Shown: one piece after another, positions 32,289 through 38,949 of the stretch
Layout: every line of letters begins with the position of its first letter
Position numbering within the stretch: position 1 is the first letter of the stretch
Source of the DNA: Streptomyces spirodelae
GTDB lineage: Bacteria > Actinomycetota > Actinomycetes > Streptomycetales > Streptomycetaceae
Reading direction: 5' to 3'
DNA: 53,455 nucleotides
Assembly (NCBI RefSeq): GCF_017676385.1
Contig: NZ_JAFFZN010000041.1
Coordinates: 1 to 53,455, forward strand
Translations under genes and position numbers: made by a program
The notes under the pieces: model-generated
What the model was told of the DNA's origin: nothing
Seen by the model: only the letters and a program-made list of their open reading frames with translations
The model's database searches: none

Positions 32289-32520
32289 GACACGGAGCCT
32301 ACGGTTCAGGTGACGCCGCTCCCAGCGCGATTCGGCGGCCACCCGGCGAGGTTCGGACATTCCCATCGGACACCCTTCGTGGGTCTGTTCGATGCCGCCT
32401 CCTGCCCGCGGGCAAGCCCTGCCACCGGTGCCGGCACGACAACGCCGGAGGCACACTCGCCGTGGACCGGAAGCGTGCGCGGTACGCGACACCACGGCCC
32501 GGCGGCGCCGGAGGGCGGAG

Positions 32521-33522
32521 TCAGAGGGTGAAGCCGTGCGGGAACGGGTCCCGGGGATCGAGCAGATAGGTTGCCATGCCGGTGATCCAGGCGCGCCCGG
32601 AGAACTCGGGCACCACCGCCGGCAACCCGCCCACCTCGCTGGCCTCCAGCAGTCGGCCCGTGAACCGGGTACCGATGAACGACTCGTTGACGAACTCCGT
32701 ACGCAGCGGCAGTTCGCCGCGCGCGTGCAGCTGAGCCATCCGGGCACAGGTGCCGGTGCCGCAGGGCGAGCGGTCGAACCAGCCGGGGTGGATCGCCATG
32801 GCGTTGCGCGAGTGCTGCCCGTCCGAGCCCGGCGCCAGGAACTGCACATGCTTGCAGCCTCCGATGGCCGGGTCGGCCGGGTGGACGGGCCGGTTCCGCT
32901 CGTTGACGGCATCCATGATCGCGAGTCCGGCGCCGAGGATGTCGTCCTTCCGTGACCGGTCGAACGGCAGCCCCAGCTGGTCCAGTTCGACGATCGCGTA
33001 GAAGTTGCCGCCGTACGCCATGTCGTAGCCGACCTTGCCCAGGCCCGGGACCTCGACGGTGGCGCCGAGCTCCAGCGCGAACGCGTCCACGTTCCGCAGC
33101 GTTACTTTTTCGGCCATACCGTCCCGTACGGTGACCCGGGCCTCCACCAGGCCCGCCGGGGTGTCCAGCCGTACCGTGGTCTCCGGCTCGGTCACCTCCA
33201 CCATGCCTGTCTCCACCAGCACGGTCGCCACCCCGACAGTGCCGTGCCCGCACATCGGCAGGAACCCGCTCACCTCGATGTAGAGCACACCCCAGTCGGC
33301 GTCCGGGCGGGTCGGCGGCTGCAGGAGGGCCCCACTCATCGCCGGATGCCCGCGCGGCTCGTCCACCAGGAACCTGCGCAGCTCGTCCAGGTGCTCGACG
33401 GCGTGGCGGCGGCGCTCGGCCATCGTCTCGCCGGGGATCGGCGGCACGCCCCCGGTGACCACCCGGGTCGGCATGCCCTCGGTGTGCGAGTCGACGGCGC
33501 TGAGCGAGCGGACCGAGCGCAT
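32521..33522 (-). CDS. 4-hydroxyproline 2-epimerase (proline racemase family)
   Basis: The 333-residue proline-racemase-family enzyme has both catalytic cysteines: C91 in PMCGHGTVG and C254 in RSPCGTGTCA. Two cysteines mark racemases/epimerases, whereas trans-3-hydroxyproline dehydratases have Thr at the second site. The neighbouring D-hydroxyproline dehydrogenase subunits and deaminase point to trans-4-hydroxy-L-proline to cis-4-hydroxy-D-proline epimerisation, the first pathway step. The ATG shares bases with the upstream stop (TGATG). It is the last gene of the operon, followed by 232 nt without a gene. Specificity is inferred from context. Confidence 0.88.
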   Translation of the reverse strand: MRSVRSLSAVDSHTEGMPTRVVTGGVPPIPGETMAERRRHAVEHLDELRRFLVDEPRGHPAMSGALLQPPTRPDADWGVLYIEVSGFLPMCGHGTVGVATVLVETGMVEVTEPETTVRLDTPAGLVEARVTVRDGMAEKVTLRNVDAFALELGATVEVPGLGKVGYDMAYGGNFYAIVELDQLGLPFDRSRKDDILGAGLAIMDAVNERNRPVHPADPAIGGCKHVQFLAPGSDGQHSRNAMAIHPGWFDRSPCGTGTCARMAQLHARGELPLRTEFVNESFIGTRFTGRLLEASEVGGLPAVVPEFSGRAWITGMATYLLDPRDPFPHGFTL

Positions 33523-34463
33523 CAGGCGGCCCCCCGCTCCGCGAGGGCGGAGATCGCCCGCGCCATATCGGCCTCTACCTGCTTCCGCATCGCCGGAGTC
33601 AGCGGCCCGCGTGGCGGTCGGCAGGGGCCGCCGAACCGGCCGACCTGCTCCATACCGAGCTTGATCGCCTGTACGAACTCGGTACGCGAGTCCCAGCGGA
33701 AGGCCGCCACCAGCGGTTCGTACAGCGCCCGCGCCTCGGTCGTCTTCCCCGCGGTCGCCAGCTCGAACAAACGTGCCGACTCGGCGGGGAAGACGTTGGG
33801 GAACCCGGCGAACCAGCCGGTCGCGCCCATCAGCAGACTCTCCAGCACCACGTCGTCGGCGCCGCTGATGACCTCCAGGCCGCTTCCGGCGGTCCGCTCC
33901 TTGATCTCCAGCACCCGGCGCACATCGCCGGAGAACTCCTTGACGGCCACGACATTGTCGATCTGCGCGATCTCCGCGAGCAGGTCCGGCGTCAGATCGA
34001 CCTTGGTGTCCAGCGGGTTGTTGTAGACCATCACCGGAAGACCGACGGAGGCGACGGCGGTGAAGTGCGCCAGTATCTCGCCCCTGTTGGCGCGGTACAT
34101 CGTCGGCGGCAGACACAGCACCCCGTCCGCGCCGTCCTCGGCCGCCGCCTCGGCCCAGTGCCGAGCCTGGTGCGAGCCGACCCCGTGCACGCCGACGACG
34201 ACCGTGCCCGCGTCACCCACCGCCTCGATCGCCGTACGGGCCACGGCGCGGCGCTCGTCGTCCGTCAGCGACGAGTACTCGCCCAGCGAGCCGTTGGGTC
34301 CCACCCCGTCGCAGCCGCTGTCCACCAGCCAGCGGCAGTGCTCGGCGTAGCGGTCGTAGTCCACGGCCAGACCCGCGGGCGCGGAGGGGTCCTCGCGGTA
34401 CGGGAGCGCTGTCGCCACCACCACGCCGCCGAGGCCGGGGGCGGCCTGATTGCTCTCGCTCAT
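33522..34463 (-). CDS. Probable 1-pyrroline-4-hydroxy-2-carboxylate deaminase (DapA family)
   Basis: A 313-residue DapA-superfamily barrel with VGPNGSLGEYSSLTDDERR (about 54-72), tyrosine in LPVMVYNNPLDT (about 140) and Schiff-base lysine in NVVAVKEFSGD (about 169). In hydroxyproline operons this family member converts delta-1-pyrroline-4-hydroxy-2-carboxylate to 2-oxoglutarate semialdehyde plus ammonia. It sits between the dehydrogenase and the epimerase, with ATGA overlap upstream and a one-base overlap downstream. The semialdehyde dehydrogenase that should follow is not in this cluster. Confidence 0.82.
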   Translation of the reverse strand: MSESNQAAPGLGGVVVATALPYREDPSAPAGLAVDYDRYAEHCRWLVDSGCDGVGPNGSLGEYSSLTDDERRAVARTAIEAVGDAGTVVVGVHGVGSHQARHWAEAAAEDGADGVLCLPPTMYRANRGEILAHFTAVASVGLPVMVYNNPLDTKVDLTPDLLAEIAQIDNVVAVKEFSGDVRRVLEIKERTAGSGLEVISGADDVVLESLLMGATGWFAGFPNVFPAESARLFELATAGKTTEARALYEPLVAAFRWDSRTEFVQAIKLGMEQVGRFGGPCRPPRGPLTPAMRKQVEADMARAISALAERGAA

Positions 34464-36205
34464 GAATCGCTCTCCTGTTCGCTGTCGGGGTGGGATTGTT
34501 CGCCTTCGATGTGGGTCGGTTCGCCTCGGCTGCGAGTCTGTTCGTCTTCGGTGCGGGTCTGGTCGCTGGCGCTGGGCCTCTGTTTGCTGTCGCTGGGGAT
34601 CTGGTCGCTGGCGTCGCCGAGCTGTTCGCCTTCGGGCAGGTGCTGTTCGTCGTCGATGAGGGCCGCGGCGGGGGACGCCAGTTCGCCCAGCCGGATCGGC
34701 TGGGCGATCGGCCTGCGGTGCGGGGTGGCGGCGGGCAGGCCATCTGCGGGCCGCTCGGCCGGTCCGTCTGCGGCCCGCCCCGCGAACCGGTCGCGGAGTT
34801 CGGTGACGGTCGGGCCGCAGATCCGGGCCTGGCACGGCCCGAGCCCGGCCCGGGTGCCGAGCTTGGCGACGCGCGGCGCCGACTCGGCCGCGCTGGTGAA
34901 CGCCTCGCACAGCGCCCGGTAATCGGTCTCCTCGCAGCGGCAGACGACCGTGTCCAGGCGCAGCCAGCCCGGCCATCCAGCGCCGACGGGGTGCGCTCGG
35001 GCGAGCCGCCGCGCGAAGGCACGCCCCTGGTCCCGGCTGCGCCGCAGTACCCGCAGTGGCTGTACGGAAGGGGCGCCTCCGGCAGCGGTCCAACCGGCGA
35101 CCGCTCCCTCGGCGCACGCGGCCGGAGCCCCGGCGATCCCGGTGATCTCCCCGGCGGCGAAGACGCAGGGCACGCTGGTGCGCTGTTCGTCGTCGACGGC
35201 CACGAACTCCCCGGTTCCCCCGCGGCCGGGCTGTTCGCCGCGCAGCGCGCACCCCGCCGCCACCGGGAGCTCAAGCTGAGGACTGAAGCCGTGGCCGACG
35301 CACAGCGCGTCCACCGTGACCGTGCGCTCCGTCCCCGGTACCACCGACCAGTCCGGGCGCAGCCGCGCGGTGACGATCTCCTCCACCCGGCCCGCACCCC
35401 GCGCCTCGACGACGGCGCGGCCCAGCCGGTACGGCACCCGGTGGCGCGCCAACGCGGCGGCGCAGTCCTTGAGTTCGGCCGCCTTGCCCAGTTGCGAGGC
35501 CAGCTCCCACGGGCGGCCGCTCCAGCCACGGGCCACGGTGCCGGGAGTGCCGGCCTCCAGCACCTCCCGTACCCGGGAACCCGCCTCCAGCAGCGAGGCA
35601 GCCACGGGCAGCAGGAACGGACCACTGCCCGCCACCACCACGCGGTCACCGACGACCACCCGCTCGCCCTTCGCCAGCGCCTGAGCGGCTCCCGCGGAGT
35701 AGACGCCCGGCAACTGCCAGCCGGGGAAGGGGAGCACCCGGTCGTGCGCCCCGGTTGCCAGCACCAGCGCGTCCGCGTCCAGCGTGCGCCGCGTACGGCC
35801 GGAGCCGTCCACCGGTCCGCCGCACAGCAGATGCAGCCGCGGCGGTGCGCCGACGGACCGCTTTCGGGCCTGGTCGGGACGCTCCTGGAGCCGACCGGGG
35901 CGTTCGGTGCCTTCCCCGTCCTGGTCGGGGCGCTCCAGGGCCCAGACGGAGGTCTCCGGGAGCCAGGTGCAGCGCGGGTGTGCCAGCACTTGACGGCGGC
36001 GGCGCTCGAACGCGGACCAGCCGTGCTGGAGTTCACCGGGGCGCTCGGCGGCGTACGCCTCGGGCAGCGTGCGGTGGTACTGGCCCCCGGGCTGCTCGGC
36101 GGAGTCGATCAGCGTCACCCGGGCGCCCGCCGCGAGCGCCGCGTGCGCGGCGGCCAGCCCGGCAGGTCCCGCGCCGACGACGGCGACATGGCGGGCGGCG
36201 GTCAT
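34460..36205 (-). CDS. D-hydroxyproline dehydrogenase, FAD/NAD-binding subunit with BFD iron-sulfur domain
   Basis: A 581-residue HcnB-like flavoprotein with VAVVGAGPAGLAAAHAALAAG at the N-terminus, a second dinucleotide fold (VVVAGSGPFLLPVAASLLEAG) and CVFAAGEITGIAG. The C-terminal BFD-type cluster motif reads CRCEETDYRALC ... GPCQARICGPTV. With the small 2Fe-2S and the DAO-like subunits it forms the three-subunit enzyme oxidising cis-4-hydroxy-D-proline. It has an insertion around residue 90 (ERPDQ-rich) and ends in nine heptapeptide repeats of low complexity (34463-34654), neither part of the fold. ATGA overlaps on both sides. Confidence 0.87.
   Translation of the reverse strand: MTAARHVAVVGAGPAGLAAAHAALAAGARVTLIDSAEQPGGQYHRTLPEAYAAERPGELQHGWSAFERRRRQVLAHPRCTWLPETSVWALERPDQDGEGTERPGRLQERPDQARKRSVGAPPRLHLLCGGPVDGSGRTRRTLDADALVLATGAHDRVLPFPGWQLPGVYSAGAAQALAKGERVVVGDRVVVAGSGPFLLPVAASLLEAGSRVREVLEAGTPGTVARGWSGRPWELASQLGKAAELKDCAAALARHRVPYRLGRAVVEARGAGRVEEIVTARLRPDWSVVPGTERTVTVDALCVGHGFSPQLELPVAAGCALRGEQPGRGGTGEFVAVDDEQRTSVPCVFAAGEITGIAGAPAACAEGAVAGWTAAGGAPSVQPLRVLRRSRDQGRAFARRLARAHPVGAGWPGWLRLDTVVCRCEETDYRALCEAFTSAAESAPRVAKLGTRAGLGPCQARICGPTVTELRDRFAGRAADGPAERPADGLPAATPHRRPIAQPIRLGELASPAAALIDDEQHLPEGEQLGDASDQIPSDSKQRPSASDQTRTEDEQTRSRGEPTHIEGEQSHPDSEQESDS
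34463..34654 (-). repeat. Nine 21-bp repeats encoding a heptapeptide tail
   Basis: The last 64 codons read as DDEQHLP-EGEQLGD-ASDQ... in nine seven-residue units with a nearly invariant Gln at position 4 and an acidic or Ser residue before it. At the DNA level the complementary strand shows TGTTCGCxxTCG every 21 bp. This is an in-frame minisatellite. Confidence 0.85.
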
Positions 36206-36648
36206 TTCTCCCCCTCGGCCCGGGCTCCGGACCGGGAGTCGTGGCCGGGGCCGGAACCGTGGCCATAGCCGTGATCGGGGTCGTGGCCGTGATCGGGGCC
36301 GGGGTCGGGGCCGGGTTGGGGGCCCGGGCGGGGGTCGGTCCTACCGGGGTGTGCGCGTGACTGGGAGCGGACCACGTCGCCGTCCACCGCTCGTCGCCGG
36401 CAGGCCCGTACGTCGCGGTCCTCATTGACGGTCACCAGGCAGTCGAAGCACACGCCGATACCGCAGAACACCCCCCGTCCGGCGCCGGACGGGCCGGTGC
36501 GCCAGGCTGTCCGGCCGGAGGCGAGCAGCACGCCGGCCAGCGTCTGCCCCTCGATACCGTCGGCAGGTTCGCCGTCGACGGTGATCCGCAGTGGCCGGTC
36601 CCGGCGGCCTGTGGAGTCGCTTCCGGCGGGTACGAGTCTCGGGCTCAT
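36202..36648 (-). CDS. D-hydroxyproline dehydrogenase, 2Fe-2S subunit
   Basis: A 148-residue HcnA-like ferredoxin-type subunit. The cluster cysteines are C62, C67, C70 and C83 (FCGIGVCFDCLVTV...RAC), preceded by ITVDGEPADGIEGQTLAGVLLASG. It would pass electrons between the two flavin subunits. From about residue 98 the protein continues into a Pro/Gly/Asp/His low-complexity tail (GPDHGHDPDHGYGHGSGPGHD), well beyond the usual length of about 100 residues. ATGA-type overlaps with both neighbours. Confidence 0.85.
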   Translation of the reverse strand: MSPRLVPAGSDSTGRRDRPLRITVDGEPADGIEGQTLAGVLLASGRTAWRTGPSGAGRGVFCGIGVCFDCLVTVNEDRDVRACRRRAVDGDVVRSQSRAHPGRTDPRPGPQPGPDPGPDHGHDPDHGYGHGSGPGHDSRSGARAEGEK

Positions 36649-37964
36649 GTCCCCTCCTGGTTCTGCTCCGGCTCCTGCTCCTCGCCCCGGTGCTGCTGCT
36701 CCTGGGGCCCGGTGTCCTGCTGCAGGGGTCCGGTGTCCCGCTGTCGGGGTTCCGCCGTGGGGCTGGGGGCCCAGCCGTGCTCCGAGCCGGGTCCGAGCAC
36801 GGCTGGGCGGTCCACCCGGAACGGATGGGTGTCGATTTCGGGCGGCTCCTCCAGCACGAGATTCCGCAGCAGCCGTCCGGTGCCGACCGACAGCCCGATT
36901 CCGGCCCCTTCATGACCGCTCGCGTGCCACAGCCCGGCCAGCCGGGGGTCCGGCCCTATGACCGGCAGATGGTCGGGCACGTACGGCCGGAATCCGCCGT
37001 ACGCCCGCATCACCGGCACACCGGCCAGGGAAGGGAAGAGCCGCAGCGCCTTGGCGGCGACGGCCGACAGGACCTCAGGGCGCAGCCGGTCGTCGAAGCC
37101 GACCCGGCGCCGCGAGGAGCCGATCAGCACGCTGCCCGCCCGGGTGGACTCGACCACGGCGGAGGTCTGCAGCTCCTCCTCACTACTGCCGACGGCGCCG
37201 ACATAGTCCGCGTCGTAGACCTTGTGGAAGACCGTCGGCGGGAGCGGCGTCGTCACCAGGACGTCGCCTCGGCGGGGTTCGACGGCGACGGGCGCCCCGA
37301 GCCGGGCGGCGAGCGCCCCGGACCAGGGGCCGGCCGCGTTGACGAACAGGTCGGCCTCCAGCAGTCCGAGGGGCGTGCGGACACCGGTCAGCCGGCCGCT
37401 CCGGGCGACCCCGGCCAGCACCTCCTCGCCGGTGCGCAGTACGGCGCCGGCCGCCAGCGCGTCGGTCAGCAGGGCGGCGGCCGCACCGGCGGGCTGCACC
37501 TGGGCGTCCTCGGGGTAGTGGACGGCCGCGGTGTGCGCGGGGGTGACGAAGGGCTCCGCCGCGCGGAGGGCGTCCGCCGTCAGGGCCTCGGCCCGCACCT
37601 GCACCTCACGCTGGGCGGCGGCGAACTCTGTGAGCCCGTGCGCGCCCTCCTCCGTGGTGGCGACGACGATGCCGCCCTTGGCGTGCCACTCGACGGCTTC
37701 GACGCGCCGCGCGGCGGTGGGGGAGCGGTCGGCGATCGCGGACAGCACCTCGGGCCAAAGGCGCCGGGACAGCTGGGCGAGCCGGAGTTCGGGCCCGGGG
37801 GCCTTGTCGGAGACCAGGACGTTGCCTTCGCCGTGCGAGGTGGTGGCCGCACCCGGGCCGCCGCGGTCGAGAACGGTCACCTCCAGCCCCGCCAGGGCCA
37901 GTTCGCGAGCGCAGGCCGCTCCGACGATACCGGCGCCGAGTACGACGACCCGTGTTCCGTTCAT
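36645..37964 (-). CDS. D-hydroxyproline dehydrogenase, DAO-type FAD subunit
   Basis: A 439-residue glycine/D-amino-acid oxidase family protein: FAD motif VVVLGAGIVGAACARELALAGLEVTVLDR at the N-terminus, FVNAAGPWSGALA in the middle and GLWHASGHEGAGIGLSVGTGRLL near the end of the fold. In the hydroxyproline pathway this subunit oxidises cis-4-hydroxy-D-proline to the pyrroline. The last 50 residues are a Gln/Glu-rich tail (RQRDTGPLQQDTGPQEQQHRG). It is the first gene of the operon; the promoter and operator lie just upstream at 37986-38038. ATG at 37964 follows GAGGGGAG. Confidence 0.87.
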   Translation of the reverse strand: MNGTRVVVLGAGIVGAACARELALAGLEVTVLDRGGPGAATTSHGEGNVLVSDKAPGPELRLAQLSRRLWPEVLSAIADRSPTAARRVEAVEWHAKGGIVVATTEEGAHGLTEFAAAQREVQVRAEALTADALRAAEPFVTPAHTAAVHYPEDAQVQPAGAAAALLTDALAAGAVLRTGEEVLAGVARSGRLTGVRTPLGLLEADLFVNAAGPWSGALAARLGAPVAVEPRRGDVLVTTPLPPTVFHKVYDADYVGAVGSSEEELQTSAVVESTRAGSVLIGSSRRRVGFDDRLRPEVLSAVAAKALRLFPSLAGVPVMRAYGGFRPYVPDHLPVIGPDPRLAGLWHASGHEGAGIGLSVGTGRLLRNLVLEEPPEIDTHPFRVDRPAVLGPGSEHGWAPSPTAEPRQRDTGPLQQDTGPQEQQHRGEEQEPEQNQEGT

Positions 37965-37985
37965 CGAACTCCCCTCGCCGTCATT

Positions 37986-38003
37986 CGTTCGGTGAAGCGA
38001 ACG
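37986..38003. promoter_or_regulatory. Operator of the hydroxyproline operon
   Basis: CGTTCG-GTGAAG-CGAACG is a perfect 6-6-6 inverted repeat located at the predicted transcription start of the operon. The same CGTTCG-N6-CGAACG is found at 38880-38897 before the XRE-cupin gene, which identifies its likely binder. Confidence 0.8.
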
Positions 38004-38009
38004 TTGGGG

Positions 38010-38038
38010 ACGTTATGCGAGGGCTTGGGGAGTGTCAA
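38010..38038 (-). promoter_or_regulatory. Promoter of the hydroxyproline operon
   Basis: On the minus strand TTGACA (38038-38033) is followed after 17 nt by TAACGT (38015-38010). Transcription would start near 38003, inside the operator dyad, so a bound repressor would block initiation. Confidence 0.7.
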
Positions 38039-38083
38039 TGGTTCCGCGCGGCCGGTGGTGGCGGGTGGCCGACGGTTCCGGGC

Positions 38084-38134
38084 GGTCGGCGGCTCCGGGT
38101 GGTCGGCGGCTCCGGGTGGTCGGCGGCTCCGGGT
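38084..38134 (+). repeat. 17-bp minisatellite between regulator and operon
   Basis: Three identical copies of GGTCGGCGGCTCCGGGT lie at 38084, 38101 and 38118. Degenerate relatives extend from about 38065 to 38215. The period of 17 rules out a coding origin; it fills the space between the regulator's stop and the operon promoter. Confidence 0.8.
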
Positions 38135-38221
38135 GGTCGGCGATACGGGCGGGTGGCTGTTCCGGGCGGCTGCCGGTTCCGGGCTGTCGGCCGGTTCCGG
38201 GCGGTCGGCGCCGTGAGCCGG

Positions 38222-38842
38222 TCATGCACCGCAGGGAGCGCCCTCGCCGGGGATCTGGTGCGGAGAACCGGCGTCCAGCCGCTGGTCGGACCGGTACTGG
38301 AGGAGCAGGACCGAGCGTACGGTTCCCTCCGGGGCGGCATAGCTGTGCGGCAGCGTGGCGTCGAAACCCACGTAGTCCCCGGCCTCCAACTCCACCTCGT
38401 GGCCGTCCACCGTCACTGTCAGCCGCCCGGCCTGCACTACGGTGTGCTCGATGCCCACATGACCCAGTGAGTCGCGCCGTTCACCGGCCCTGACCTGCTG
38501 GTCGTACACCTCGAAGACCGCCTGACCCGACTCGATCCGGCGCAGCGGGCGCAGGTCGATGCCCTCGCCGCTGAGCACCTCGACGTCTCGGGCCCGCACC
38601 ACACGAAGACCCGTCGGCTGCTGGGCGTCCAGCAGGTCGGAGATCGGCACTTCCAGGACGCGCGAGAGGCTGAAGACCGTCTCGATGGTGGGGTTCCCCG
38701 CACCGGACTCCAACTGGGACAGCGTCGCCTTGCCGATCTTCGAGCGACGGGACAGCTCGGAGATCGACAGCCCGCGCCGGGACCGCACCCGCTTCAGATT
38801 GAGCGCCAGCATCCCCCGGATCGACCCCTCAGGACCGCTCAC
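38222..38842 (-). CDS. XRE-family HTH regulator with C-terminal cupin
   Basis: The 206-residue protein has an N-terminal helix-turn-helix (LALNLKRVRSRRGLSISELSRRSKIGKATLSQLESGAGNPTIETVFSLSRVLEVPISDLL, about 11-70) and a C-terminal cupin ligand domain (HVGIEHTVVQAGRLTVTVDGHEVELEAGDYVGFDATLPHSY). This architecture is common in regulators of amino-acid catabolism. GTG at 38842 follows GGGAGGG. Identical dyads at its own promoter and at the hydroxyproline operon imply autoregulation and operon control. Hydroxyproline or a pathway intermediate would be the natural inducer (inference). Confidence 0.88.
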   Translation of the reverse strand: MSGPEGSIRGMLALNLKRVRSRRGLSISELSRRSKIGKATLSQLESGAGNPTIETVFSLSRVLEVPISDLLDAQQPTGLRVVRARDVEVLSGEGIDLRPLRRIESGQAVFEVYDQQVRAGERRDSLGHVGIEHTVVQAGRLTVTVDGHEVELEAGDYVGFDATLPHSYAAPEGTVRSVLLLQYRSDQRLDAGSPHQIPGEGAPCGA

Positions 38843-38879
38843 GGTCCCTCCCTTCCCCTCGCGACGTCTTGTTCCGTCT

Positions 38880-38897
38880 CGTTCGTTATAGCGAACG
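38880..38897. promoter_or_regulatory. Operator at the XRE-cupin promoter
   Basis: CGTTCG-TTATAG-CGAACG, the same dyad as at 37986-38003. On the minus strand its centre contains TATAAC, a good -10 hexamer, so binding would occlude the regulator's own promoter. Confidence 0.8.
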
Positions 38898-38949
38898 AAG
38901 TGATGGCGTGCTGGCTCATTATCCCGAACGGCGTAAGAGACGCGGTTGA

